A stretch of 64,000 nucleotides of DNA from Tuctoria greenei (GCA_036927565.1 JAYESD010000008.1:111708279-111772278), one strand, 5' to 3'; shown: positions 22,391 through 33,291, counted from the stretch's first letter. Notes: a model not told the origin generated them from the sequence alone. Program-made: numbers and translations.

Positions 22391-22818
22391 AAGGGTCCCT
22401 GGAGATGTCGGAAGTAAACTTCAGACCTAACTGCTAAGCGTTTCAGCTACAAGATTCGAGGCGTTCAGGTCATCAAGACATTGCCAAACCTTTTGGTACA
22501 TGTTTGTAATCAAATTGTGTACATCTACAAAGGGGCTAATAAGATAAAGGACAATGTATTTAAGACAAACACAAAATGGGATTCATTCATTCGAAGAGTG
22601 GATTTCATTCGTCGGAAGTACTGGATTACAAAATGAGGATTACAATAAAAGGCAAAAGAGAAAGGTCCTAGCTACTGGAGGCTCTATGTCCTGTGGAAAA
22701 ACGAGGCAACCTTCTCGACAGCTTCTTGGACGCTGTCCCTGGCAGCATCTTCCTCTTCAACAATGGGTCCTTCAGTGGTGCCTTTTCAAGGCAGTAACCA
22801 AATGTCGATCGTTCTACA

Positions 22819-25800
22819 CTAGCAGTATAAGGGATCTAGAGAAAGTTGGGGGTCTCGGCTCTTGTAACACGCCAGAACATATTCGGCGATGTTCTTGGCC
22901 AGAGACTTCCCCTCCATCTCCATATGGTCGTTGATGATGTCATCCATTGCGTTGAGTTTGCTGCCAGTAGAGCTAAGCGCCACCAACGCCTGGTCCAGTT
23001 CTGGTGCTAGTTTCTCCAGACGTACCGGACTGAAGCCAAGTGGCACCAAAGCTTTGTCGGCATGCCCCAAGAAATCCCACACCTAATGGGACTCAGTTGC
23101 CCTTGAGCTCCGCAGCTCCTCCAGTGACCTTCTGGCCACCGCAAGGTCCGAACTCTCCCAAGCGATGCGCTCGACCTCTTTGGCATGTTGCTGCATGCTT
23201 TTAGCCACTTGCTTTTCGCAGTCAGCAAGCTCTGTCTCCCGGAGGTGGATGCGGTTCCGCCGTTCGGCCAAGTACTTCTCCTTGCCTCTCACTTTCTCCT
23301 CTCTGGTGGCAACATCAGCTTCTCTTTTAGAGAGCTCCTGCCCCAGCTTCCATTGCTTCTCTTCCTCCTGCTTGCACCGCTGGTCAAATTTTTTGGTGTG
23401 GTCTGCCAGGTTTTGCTCTCCCAGAGTCAGTTTCTGGGCGAGCTCCCCCTCTCTCTTGAAAATATCCTCCTGCATCTCCAAGGGCTTCTCTTCCCTCTCA
23501 TTGAGTTCTTCTTGGCGCTTCAAGAGAATTTCATTCAGCGTGTTGAGGTTGTCATGACGATCGTCAGCAACCTCACTGCTTTTCTTGGCATGCTCAAGAA
23601 TCTTTCGACTCTTTGCATCGAGAGCCCTGATGGAGGCCTCCCTCTCCTCAATCAACCAGCCCCAGTATTCTATGCAGGCATTCTCCTTTTCAATCCATTC
23701 ACGTTGGTCGGCAAGCCTTGTTTGTGCCAGCTTGGTCTCGAATTGAAGTCTATTGCACCAACGCCTAAAGGTCTGGCGCTCTTCTTCGAGAGCCTTGCTG
23801 TCATAGTCGAAGTCGAGCTGGACTTGATGAAGGCTGGAGCAGGCATTGTCAATAGGCAACACCAAAGAAATAGGCTTCGGACCCGCCAGGGTCTTCTCCA
23901 CCGGCTCCAGGGGGTCTTCAAGCACAAAAATTGGGTCCCATGCCACAAGCGTGGTCCCCTGTGGTTCTGCGGCGCTAGGGCCGCCCTCTGTGAGCTCTTC
24001 AGCCTCCACTATCGCTGAGGAGGGTTCCGCCGAAGGAACTTCAACCTCTGGGGCTTATGCTGAAGGTTCCCCTATCGTAACTTCCACCATACGCTCAGCG
24101 GGTGGACAGCCTGCCGCAGATTCTTCTGGGTGCTCCAGCTTGAACATGGACGCCTCCGAAGCAATCGCCTCTGGGGCGGATGTTGGAGCTTCGTCCGGAG
24201 CCCCCACCACTGCCGGCTCAAGCGCTGGTACATCCACTACTTTCAGCATGGAGGCCGGAGCTTCAACTATCTCCAGCATGGAGGCTGAAACTGCGGGCAC
24301 CACTGGCTCACCCGCTGGCTCTTCAACAACTTCCGGCACAGGCGCCAGAGCTTCAGTTGCCTCCAACTCAAATGTCGGGGCTTCTGCCATCTCCGTGTCC
24401 TGAGTCGGAGCTTCAGCCGCTAGCGCTGCTGCTGCTGCATCTTCACAAATGTCTCCCACGTGGTCCAACGCTACCATGGGAGCCTCTGGTGTCGCTTCGA
24501 GATCTAGATCCACGACAGCCGGCGCTTGAGCTGTCGTGACCTCAGCCACCACTTGAGGAGGCGTAGGGGTCAGAGCTGGAACTTCCGCCTGCACAGCCTC
24601 AATCGCCGTTTCGGGTGTTGGACCTTCCGTGCATTTTTTCGTTGCCCTGTAAACAAAGAATCGAAAGATTCAATACATGACAAAAATAAAAACAACAACT
24701 CAAGGTGTGGACGCAATGTTTACCTTGGGAGGCTACCGCTCCAGCTGGCACGAAACATCTTCACAGGGCAATCGGAGCCAGAGCCCACTGTGGTCGGTGT
24801 GGCCGGAGCTCCGGATTGCTGCCCGTGACTTGTCGCCGTCTTCGGCATCGCCTCATTCAGGACCTCCCTCAGTTGGGAAGGACCTCCGGACCTGGATCCC
24901 ACGCTCGGCGTAGGGACCGGAGTTGATCTGCCGGAGCTAGCACCCTTTGAGGAAGCCTACACCGGAGGAGGTGTGGCCGTCGAAGATCTATCTCGCCGAG
25001 GAGAAGGGGCAGTTGTAGATGAAGCTTACCTGGCGTGGCTCCCGTCAGCGTGCCTCAACTTCCTCTTCTGGCTGGACGATTCAGCCAGCTCCTTGCCTTT
25101 GCCCTTGCCAACGTCATCGACTCTCTGGCTCCCGGCAGGGGTGGCCACCCTCTCTGAAGCTCTGAGGATTTCTACCCCGAAGATATGGCGTCTCTCCACC
25201 ATGCCTAGGTCATCCAATGCTGGAATTCTCCTCCGGATCTCCCTGCTAACCTCTGAAACCATGTTCAGAGGCAGGATGGCAGCCGGTGGAGCCAGGGCGT
25301 CGCGGGAGATACCTCCATTCTGAAACTTCTTGAGATGGATCTTCAAAGCTTCATCATCCAAGTTGGTGCTCAAACCGACTTCCATTTGGTTATGATCCAT
25401 CTCACTATTGAAAGCCCATGTGGGCCACTCTCAAGTCTTTAGCAGATCCCACCTGTTCACTAAGAAATTGTCGAAGACCATTTGGGGGTCACTCCTCCCT
25501 CTATGCATTCTTCGATCCTTTCCAGGATGGGCTTGTACGCATCAGACAGCTCCAGAACTACGTTCCAGGCGTCAGTGTCGACATTGGGAAGGCCCTTGGG
25601 CAGCTCCAGCCTCTCGTGCTCCTCCACAATGATGATCACTCAATACTTCTTCCAATCATCCCAATTGCCGGAGGGGAAGGTCTTCAAGTACTTGAAGGGG
25701 CAGTTCTTCCGCTTCACGAAGTAGTAGAAGCCTATCAACTCCGTCTCCTTCCTGGTCGTGTGGACCGTGAAGAAGGTCTGGAATAGCTCAATGAAAGGAG

Positions 25801-26109
25801 GCACGCCCACCCACATCTCACAGAAGTGAACAAAAGTCGCCACTAGCAAGAGGGAGTGGGGGACGAGATGATAAAGCTGGAGGGCGTAGAAATCCAGCAG
25901 CATCAAGAGAAAGCCTGAAAAGGTGGGATCAGACCCACCATGGCGTACGCTAAGATGTACACCATCTCCCTGGTGCGCTCCTTCTTGAAGGGGAGCTTGC
26001 CGAAGTGGATGTCTTTGTTGCAGGAGTCACTGGACCACCCCATGTAGGTTCAGACACTCGCCATCTCTTCTTTGGTCTTGACTTTGCTGCGGGGAAGACC
26101 CAACTCCAT
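22819..26109 (-). CDS. Element C antisense accessory gene (two exons, N-terminal 'gypsy-type transposase' domain plus coiled coil)
   Basis: The gene lies opposite to pol, with its start at the ATG at 26109 (MELGLPRSK; D begins MELSLCKSR). Exon 1 spans 26109-24724 and contains the domain often labelled 'putative gypsy type transposon' (AYAMVGLIPPF, FVHFCEMWVGVPPF, FYYFVKRKNCPFKYLKTFPSG). A basic patch (QKRKLRH) follows. A 77-nt intron (24723-24647) lies in phase 2. Exon 2 (24646-22819) stays in a single frame, interrupted by only two stops (near 24055 and 23083). It encodes a Pro/Ala/Glu-rich segment and a long coiled coil rich in Glu, Lys and Arg, ending AEYVLACYKSRDP. Exon 1 is more damaged (frameshifts near 25400-25640). 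The function is unknown, and the name 'transposase' is a database label only. Confidence 0.78.
24647..24723 (-). other. Intron of element C antisense gene (77 nt, GT-AG)
   Basis: On the minus strand CCAAG|GTAAAC opens it and GTTTACAG|GGC closes it. The interior is AT-rich, unlike the GC-rich exons. Reading through gives an in-frame TAA at the donor. Splicing joins ...SGSLPR to ATKK... in one frame. The D intron has the same length, position and phase. Confidence 0.82.
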
Positions 26110-26649
26110 CGAGGCAAAGTGGAGCGAAAGTTGGAAGGCTATGTGAAGGTTGGGAGGCTCTGATCGCAAGTTCGATCGAAAGCGTAAAGAGTCCTCAAAC
26201 CATGTGGGCTTTCCTTCTTAAGTAAGCCTCCGCAACGCTTGGATGGAAACCGCAATTAGATCGAGATCACATTTTCAAAAATCTACTCTGTCAATGACGA
26301 ATGGGCCCGGGTCCACTCCGGCGGAAGGTCGAAGTGATTACTCCAGGTGAACCGTCGTCATGGTGGGAAGTTGGAAGCCCGAGGGCGGCGGCCTGACAAG
26401 GCGCGCGGAACCGATACGGTTTTCGCATTGGGAACCAGCGACCTCAAATTGTGTAAGATCCGCACGCAAGGATCTCACCTGCCGCATTCAAAAGAAGCCA
26501 TGTGTCAATGGTTTAACAGTGAACCATCGCCCCAACGGCACATGAGAAGACCTTTGAAGCCGCAGAGCGAGAATCGAAGATGGCCCCACCTCTAGTAGAA
26601 TAACTTAACCCGAAGGGTTTCTCTCGGAGGTGGGCCCGGGGGCCACTTT
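26110..26649. other. Element C region upstream of antisense gene, ending in PPT
   Basis: The first part is the 5' flank of the antisense gene. A segment (about 26200-26260) is shared with D at about 47685-47790. The end, GGAGGTGGGCCCGGGGGCCACTTT (26627-26649, broken by a few pyrimidines), is the likely polypurine tract for the sense element. Confidence 0.6.
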
Positions 26650-27482
26650 TGATATCCTGTGTATCGGGTACCCCTGATACCGCGAGAAACACCGAGGAGT
26701 TCCACCCATCCGAGTTGAAGACCTCCGAAGGATGCACGTGCTACATAGCACTGGACCTGCCTCCCTCGTTTGGGTAGTTCCAGCACTGACACGTGTAACA
26801 CAAGGCCGGAGCTAACTCTCCCTGTAGGGAAGCTCCGGTCTTGCCACGTGTCCAGTGACTCTGGACCTGACCCCCAGTAGAGGGAAGCTCCAGTGCTGCC
26901 ACGTGTATAGTGGCTCCGGACCTATCTCCCCACGATGGGAAGCTCCAAAGCCGCCACGTGTCGAACCTCTGGACCTGAGATAGTAACGAAGAGACTGACG
27001 AATGTCCATCGGCGTAGACATTCAAGGGACAGTTAGACCTACTGTTACAGGATCTGATTGCATTTTATTAATGTCATATTAATGACACATGATCAAAGGA
27101 CTCTTAACAACAGTAACTCCACTATTAAGACGCGTTATCACGTTGTTAATTATGCTTAATATTCACAGATCGTGTATTAGGCAATTAACTACCGCCAGGG
27201 TCACATGTCGAGCCAGGCTGATGTAACGGCCAGTCCTTAGACTATAAAATGGTTGCATTGCACGATACATGACAACTAAGCTTACACGCTCACAAGCGTC
27301 ATACATTCATACATACAACACACGTCCCGTGAAGTAGGGTGTTATGCTCAGGCAGCCCGAACCACGTAAAATCATCGTGTCATCATCTTATTCGTAATCT
27401 TACGCTCGCCCCAACCAATCAAGAACCTCCGCGGGCTACGATCTAGTAGTACCGAGGGAAGTGTCGATCGCACACTTCGACA
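26650..27482 (+). repeat. Element C 3' LTR
   Basis: It pairs with 14324-15159 and ends CACTTCGACA. The first bases are degraded (TGATATCCTG against TGTTGGTACCCTG). All five G-boxes are intact here: CACGTG at 26735, 26790, 26845, 26900 and 26955, exactly 55 bp apart. Confidence 0.88.
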
Positions 27483-27487
27483 GACAT
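27483..27487. repeat. Probable TSD of gypsy C, right copy (GACAT)
   Basis: Matches CACAT at 14319-14323 in four of five positions. Confidence 0.6.
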
Positions 27488-28150
27488 ATTCTCGAAAGGG
27501 TGTGAGACTCCCTCTTGTGTCCCTCCAATATCTATAAGTATATGGTGGTGGTTGACAATTTGACATTTGTGAAAACACTTGCAACAACACACTACAGTCA
27601 GAAGACCGATCACAAGGGAAAACAAAGAGAAGGTTCCACTTCAGGCGCCATCCCTATTGCTCCACCAACTCCGATGCTCACGAGCCCTTTTTCGTGATCA
27701 ACACCTTCTCTCAACTGAAGGATGATGCGTAATCAAAAACAAGTGGAGGAGACGGTATTCATATATTTTGCTCTGATCAAGAGATTAGCGCTTAAATGTT
27801 GTAAAAATGAGTTCATGTAAATCTTTGTAAATCTGAAATGATTATATGGCTAATTGATCCTTATGTTTTCGTAAGAATCCATCACATGAGCTTGAGAGAC
27901 CTTAGCTAGCGCCTCCCCACCTGAGTAAAGAAAATTCCCCAGTTTGCTCTGGCATTCGATCTCTGAATCTGCTCGATCTAGGCGAGCCCTCCAGAGTTTG
28001 CTCTGGTTCCGTGTGGTTTCCTGTCTCAATTCGCGTTTCGATCTAGAGCTTCTGCTTTTCTTTTATTTTCTTTTTGATTATTGGCGGCGGTGGATGGAGC
28101 AGAGTCTCTGAGAACCTTGAGCTTGTGGTGGGTTATTTGGTTTTTGAAGG
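27488..28150 (+). other. Element A 3' LTR remainder, then flanking sequence
   Basis: From 27488 the text reads on from 14323 of element A, with an AT-rich TATA-like stretch (CTATAAGTATATGG, about 27531-27544). The LTR end cannot be fixed without the 5' LTR; it probably lies before about 27900. From about 27900 the sequence changes character and may be the 5' UTR side of the WD40 pseudogene. No open frame of note. Confidence 0.45.
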
Positions 28151-28169
28151 GTGACTTTGGGGCCAGATT

Positions 28170-28343
28170 GGAATGTGGTGGCGGTCGAGAAGATCATGGA
28201 CGAGATGGAGCTGGAGGACAACCTCGTGTTCATCCTCTAAAGCATCCAGGAGCTCATGGAGGACTAGGGAGAGATTGAAGAACAACCCTTTCGACGAGGC
28301 AAACCAGAACGAGCTCTTCGCCAACCTCATCAATTACGACCAG
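28170..28343 (+). pseudogene. WD40 pseudogene exon 1 (partial)
   Basis: An acidic N-terminal segment (EDNLVF) leads into NPFDEANQNELFANLINYDQ in a second frame, after a stop in LMED-stop. It ends CCAG|GTACCC. The 5' limit is uncertain. Confidence 0.65.
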
Positions 28344-28461
28344 GTACCCACGGCCTTTGGTGGATGTTGATTTTTTGCGCGTGCGTGCGTGGGTTCTGAT
28401 TGGGAGGGGCGGATTTGGTCGGTGTTTCGGAGGATATTTTTCATAATTGATTGTTTCGCAG

Positions 28462-28627
28462 GAGACCATGCTGCCTGATGTGTCCGTTGCAGACATTGCT
28501 GCCGGGCAGGACATGCAGGGATCCCGTGGGGTGATATGCTCACGGGAGGGATCAGTACCGGGAGATGAAGATGAAGTACAATAGGAACTTTCGGAACCGC
28601 TTTTATGTCCGGGAGTATGCTTCGGAG
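28462..28627 (+). pseudogene. WD40 pseudogene exon 2
   Basis: It follows TTTCGCAG and ends TCGGAG|GTAC. It opens ETMLPDVSVADIAAGQDMQG. A frameshift then separates this from REMKMKYNRNFRNRFYVREY-like text. Confidence 0.7.
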
Positions 28628-30096
28628 GTACAACGCAGTTGCCTGTTCTTTTTTCCCAAACAATGTGGGCTGACGTTTCTAGGAAGTAGGAATGATGAAT
28701 TTAGATATGAACAACAAATTTAAGGGAAAAGGATTAAAGATCGGGGCTGTCTAATTTCAGGTGTTTGAAATTTCGAATAATTTCAAGAACCAAGTAATTA
28801 GAAACTAATTACTATCATTAATCACTAATTGTTATTAATCCTTAATTGTATAGGTTAATCAATCACAAAATTATCTATTTTATTATTTTATAATTAGCAT
28901 AATCCTTATAAATTACGGATTAACAATTACAAAATAAAAAATGTTAATTAACAACTTGCTCTGCTCCGGCCGCTGCGCGCCCACACGAGCGCAGGCAGTC
29001 GCCTGAAATGAGGCGTAAAATCAGGCGCCTGGCCAGTAGAAATCCCGTTAAAGATCAGTATGACTCGTAAAATGCTGGAATTCACCGATATATTCTAGTT
29101 CGTGTTTATATTGACACAAGTTGGTGGTATTGGTACGGATAAAAGTTATGGTAAATACAACATTGTCTAGCGTGGCTATTTGACTTATTTGATTTTCTGG
29201 TTATGAAATCCACAGCTAGATGACTAGACAGGCGCCAGAGGACCAGAGCTGTTGTACAGGCAGCAATAGAGAAAATAGCACCATTTCATCCAGTCGGCCT
29301 GCCTGAAAATGGCCCTGCCAGACTAAACACTGCACATGTTGGTGCAGAGCCATCAATTTTTGATCCAATGGTGTCCAAGTCTCCCCTAATCTTAATACCC
29401 GCCTGACCTGTTTGGCATATAGAAAGAAGACACAAGGGCACTGTGGTCATTTAAAAAATTAACAGTGAGCTAGTCCTAAGACCATCCGCACCAGCGTACT
29501 CTAAAGCGTACTCTATACACTATTCTTCTTTAGCTTTTACAGTACGTACTCTAAATTACACTGCAAAACAGTGTATCCAGTATGTTTTACAGCGTGCCAC
29601 TGCAGATGGTCTAATGGTGGTAACAGCCATGTTAGATACAGGACCAAATTTGCAACCCAGTGGCTATATGGAATTAGAGGTTTTGCATTGGCAAACACGG
29701 GGAACTAAGCAAACAGCAATGGCATACAAGGTATCATTCCAATATTTTACCATAAAATATGTTAACGATAAATATTTAATGTCACCTGTCTTTGTATCCT
29801 TTCTTTTATCCATGTTGTTGACTGAATTCATGTAATAATTCCTCATGTGTCTTGAGCACCCCTAGTTGTCATAACTTCATTTGTTTCCAGAATAGGAGTC
29901 AGTTTCATAACACTACTTAAGAAAATAGTTTCTCTGTGAGTCATAGGTGACAAACGTTATTGTCATGGTGCAATTTCATTGTTTTTGGTGGTGGTAAGTC
30001 AAATATTATGATGAAAAAACTTGTACAGGGAATTTACATCTTCTTATAGTCTTTTGGTTTTTGGATAACTCATTATAATATTATTGGGTCTTCCAG
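28628..30096 (+). other. WD40 pseudogene intron 2
   Basis: A long intron. About 28680-28960 is very AT-rich with ATTAAT-type repeats, and a MITE-like element lies at 29479-29612. Otherwise I see no coding signal; short frames near 29614 are not supported. Confidence 0.6.
29479..29612. mobile_element. MITE-like element, about 134 bp
   Basis: Terminal inverted repeats AGACCATCCGCA and TGCAGATGGTCT match with one difference. The interior is AT-rich and non-coding, with repeated GTACTCTAAA motifs. The TSD is unclear (TA on the left, AA on the right), so the superfamily is not assigned. Confidence 0.5.
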
Positions 30097-30183
30097 GAGT
30101 GCAAACAAGTGGAAAAGGACAGCCCTTACTAAGATTTCCACTACAACACAAGGCGTGTTCGGCCTTCAATTGTATATTTTCAG
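30097..30183 (+). pseudogene. WD40 pseudogene exon 3
   Basis: Acceptor TTCCAG, then ECKQVEKDSPY, a stop, DFHYNTRRVRPSIVYFQ, and donor CAG|GTCCG. Confidence 0.7.
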
Positions 30184-30249
30184 GTCCGAATTTCTTACTG
30201 ATATTCAAGTACAGCATATTGAAGTAATGTTTAAATATAGAATAAGTTG

Positions 30250-31704
30250 TTTCTGTAAAACTGCTTCTGTAGAGTGTACATACTTAGGGTGCAGGACCAA
30301 GCTAAGCAGGCAGCACACTTCGGACCCCCAGTATTCAGTCGTGGGAAAGGTAGAGTGTGCATACTTAGGGTGTAGGACCAGACTAAGCAGACAGCACACT
30401 CTGGACCCTCTATTTGCATTGGCTTTTCATGGGAGAGGCCGTTCAACGCCATGGGACTCCGAACAAGAAAATAACCAAGGAGACCAGATACATCACAGGT
30501 ATCAGATGGTGGCATTGTTGTCGCGGTCGCAGGTAGTCATCGTGTGGTGGCGGAAGTAGCCATGAGGCAAAGTGTACAGGCTTAGAGTCACAAAGCACAG
30601 GCTTAGGGTGCAAGACAAGGCTAAACTAGTTGCACACTTCAGACCTCCCACTTGCGACATCACTGTTGCGGTGGCGATAGAAAGTCATCGTGTGGTGATA
30701 GCAGTAGCCACCAGAACCATGATCGTGTGTCCGCCAGTTCAGCCCTCTATGGAGCAGGAAGTGGCGCCTTCGTCCCTTCTTCTTTCATGGGGGAGGGTCG
30801 AAAGGAGCCGGCGATGGACTGAGGATTCACCATCGTGGTGAGGCTCGTCGATCCAAAAAAGAGCCCCCTATCTGGCATGCCAAATGTCGAAGTGTGCGAT
30901 TGACACTTCCCCCGGTACTACTAAGAAGTAGTCCACGGAGATTCTTTTTTAGGAGGGACAAATTCTCTGGATCTAGGAACTAGATGAACACGGGTGAACA
31001 CGAAGATTTTTATGTGGTTCGGGCCACCAGAGCGTAATATCCTACATCTACGGGAGTCTGTGTGTTGTATTTCATATGTATGAGTATGCGAGAGTCTGGT
31101 CTCTCATGTGTGAGTGTGTGTTGGCCTAAGCTTTCCTTGTTGTCGGTGTCTGCTCAATCCTTTTATAGGTCAAGGGTCGGCAGCTTACATTATGACCGGG
31201 CCCGACAGGTGGCCCCAGGTTAGCTGGTCATGAAAGCGCATAAACATGATCTTGATAACACGTTAATGGATCTTGATAACACATTAACGTGGTCTTGAAT
31301 GTGTGGTCTTGATGACATACTAATGTTGTCTTAACGACGCGTTAATGTGGTCTTGAGTGCACACATCGTCTTCATGAACCAAGGAGCACATGGCAGTGCT
31401 GGAGCCTTCCAGCGGGGAGGTCGGGTCTGGTGTCGCGGGACGCGTGGCAGCACCGAATCTCTCCTCAGCGGGGAGGTTGGGTTCGGAGCCGTGGGACGTG
31501 TGGCAGCACTGGACCTCTCCTCAGTGGGGGGATCGGGTCCGGACCTGCGGGACATGTGACAGCACCGGACCTCTCCTCGGCGAAAAGGCTAGGTCCGGCC
31601 TTGCGAAGTACGTGTTAGCCTCTGGGTACCTTCCTTCTTGGGAGGTGGAACCCAACGTCTTTTCTTCCTTGTATGATGGGTACTCAATCTGTAGTGTACT
31701 GACA
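30250..31704 (-). mobile_element. Element F: truncated gypsy related to C/D, with 5' LTR
   Basis: This minus-strand element lacks gag-pol. Its LTR (30885-31704) begins on the plus strand TGTCGAAGTGTGCGATTG, almost identical to the reversed end of C's LTR. Left of it is the reversed PBS (CCCCCTATCTGGCATGCC, 30864-30882). The remaining interior (about 30250-30860) holds only CTTAG...CTAAG hairpin-type repeats like those of the C and D spacers. The left boundary is not clear and I found no second LTR. It could be a deletion derivative or a non-autonomous form. It lies in intron 3 of the WD40 pseudogene. Confidence 0.65.
30885..31704 (-). repeat. Element F LTR
   Basis: The ends read TG...CA on the plus strand. 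A reversed TATA box (TTTTATA, 31161-31167) is present. Around 31387-31620 there are repeated units of roughly 55 bp with CACATGG, CGCGTGG, ACGTGTGG, ACATGTG and ACGTGTT, a decayed version of the G-box array of C. Confidence 0.65.
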
Positions 31705-32034
31705 GACTAGTTTTTTTTGTGAAATCTTCTTTGATCTTCTATTTATGTATGAGAATATGATCCTAATAATGAGTTAAGGTATATAAAAGAGAAAAAATTG
31801 TAACTTACACGTATTTATCTTGTGTACAGCACCCAACATAGCATAACCAAGGAATTGTCAGCTCGAACTTGCTAAAGTGATTATTTAATGAAAAAACATA
31901 TTTTATATGGTGTTTGCTGGTGTTACTGAATCCATGTTGCAGCCGCACAAACACATTCCACATGTCACACATCCATCCACACTCCACATATTACTTGTTC
32001 TTAGTTAGCTTTTGCTCGATGTTTTAATATGCAG
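31705..32034 (+). other. WD40 pseudogene intron 3, right end
   Basis: AT-rich intron sequence ending TTTTAATATGCAG. Nothing else identified. Confidence 0.5.
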
Positions 32035-32169
32035 CCAAGGAACTTGGTCTGGGCAACTACAAAGCATGATGTTTATACGATGCACAACCAATCAGTGACA
32101 CACTGGTCATCTCTTGACTAGATAAGCACTGAGCTAATTAATGCTGATGATTGCATCGTACCGAAACAG
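32035..32169 (+). pseudogene. WD40 pseudogene exon 4
   Basis: After GCAG it reads RNLVWATTKHDVYTMHNQSVTHWSSLD, a stop, then STELINADDCIVPKQ in a shifted frame, and donor CAG|GTACAT. Confidence 0.7.
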
Positions 32170-32174
32170 GTACA

Positions 32175-32675
32175 TGTTAGGAAATCGGCGGTACGCTACT
32201 CTAGCAACTCTACCGCATCACCCAGGAAACATACGAGTACAGAGGTCATGGATTGTTATCACTAGACGCGCAGCGCAGCGGAACGTAGATGTGCATCGAT
32301 GTAAAGGAAGTAGACGATCTCGTTCGTCTTCTCCTCGTTCTCGTCACAGCAGCAGGTAGACGATCACGATCATCATAGCCGATCAGCGCAGCGGTAGCAG
32401 TAGCGCCTCCACGGAGTCCACGCGTACGGAGAGGAACGTCGTGCGCCGGTGTGCTAGCACCTCGCGCACGGCAAGGGTCTCGGCGTGAGGCCTTCAAGGG
32501 GTGGCGGCTAGGGCTGTCACATGGTGGGATTATTAGCCCCTAACCCTACCCCTCATATTTATAGGCGTACTAATGAGTTTTTAGGTCGCAGGCCCATTAG
32601 TACCCTAATTGCTTATGGATCAAATATCCAATAGGCCTTAAACCGAATTGTTATGATTGCCTCTTGGGCACATCA
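32175..32675 (-). repeat. Probable solo LTR of a copia element
   Basis: On the minus strand the segment starts TGATGTGCCCAAGAGGC and ends TTTCCTAACA, with a TATA-like TATAAATA near 32558-32565. No coding region is attached, and it sits in intron 4 of the pseudogene. No matching TSD was found, so the right boundary is tentative. Confidence 0.5.
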
Positions 32676-32784
32676 CCAATAGTATATGCTTGTACATTTG
32701 CCGTACATTTGCCATGTGTTCTGCATTTATTATGTAGGTTCACATTCTTGTTTGTCTAAGCTATCAATTTTTCTTGCTCCTTGA

Positions 32785-32892
32785 GAGAGAGGGCATGGTT
32801 CACAGTCAGTTGCAATGGTCCAGGTTACAGCTATGACAGTGGAGAATAATTTATTGGTAGTTGGTGGCTTTCAGGGAGAGCTTATATACAAG
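32785..32892 (+). pseudogene. WD40 pseudogene exon 5
   Basis: It encodes HGSQSVAMVQVTAMTVENNLLVVGGFQGELIYK up to donor AAG|GTATTT. The exact acceptor is unclear. Confidence 0.7.
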
Positions 32893-32979
32893 GTATTTTC
32901 ATTGCAAAAATATCTTTATTTTCCAATCTTGTAAGGTCCAGTAGCTAATGAAATTATATAATTTTTTTGTTTTTACTAG

Positions 32980-33071
32980 CGCCTAGAGGATGATGGAGTA
33001 GTTTTCATCACAAGGGTTACGGATGATGAAAATGCTATTACCAAGTCTCTAGAGATCCATCAGGATCCCAA
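32980..33071 (+). pseudogene. WD40 pseudogene exon 6
   Basis: After TTTACTAG it reads RLEDDGVVFITRVTDDENAIT and KSLEIHQDP. The donor is CCAA|GTAAGA. The frame is open. Confidence 0.75.
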
Positions 33072-33186
33072 GTAAGATTCAGTGTTTTCTGAGTGGATAT
33101 CTGTTAGTATTCCGTACTTGAGCTGACAGTTTGCTATCTAAATGTAATTCCACGATCCCGTTTTTCGAAAAAAAATGTAATTCCAG

Positions 33187-33291
33187 TAGATCCAGACGGT
33201 TGGCAACCGCTAACAATGACAGTTCTATCAGAATTTTGACACGGAGTACTTTGACCTCCTTAATCATTATATCTTTCCATGGTCTGTGAAT
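33187..33291 (+). pseudogene. WD40 pseudogene exon 7
   Basis: After TTCCAG it reads RSRRLATANNDSSIRI, then a one-base deletion in the T run, then TEYFDLLNHYIFPWSVN, and donor GAAT|GTAAGT. Confidence 0.75.

Larger units (their letters stand above)
21174..22818. other. Element C spacer between convergent pol and antisense gene
   Basis: Non-coding region between the end of integrase (+ strand) and the end of the antisense gene (- strand). It holds a hairpin (21358-21391) and about 71-bp tandem repeats (21914-22390). From 22391 to 22818 I see nothing further that I can name. Confidence 0.7.
14324..27482 (+). mobile_element. Element C: Tat-lineage Ty3/gypsy with antisense accessory gene
   Basis: This 13.2-kb element has LTRs of about 835 bp, a PBS of TGGCGCGCTAGGTAGGGG type, gag, protease, RT, RNase H, a second RNase H, and integrase (15197-21173, + strand). 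A repeat-rich spacer follows, then a long opposite-strand gene (22819-26109), a purine-rich tract and the 3' LTR. Two RNase H domains before integrase mark the Tat clade (relatives include Grande, Retand and Ogre). Grande of maize is known to carry an antisense gene at the same place. Gag-pol here has many stops and lost catalytic residues. Confidence 0.9.

Noticed and set aside
23185..24018. Plus-strand 277-codon open frame
   Set aside because: It is the shadow of the coiled-coil exon of the antisense gene. The minus strand shows heptads and homology to D; this frame is Leu/Ser-rich without motifs.
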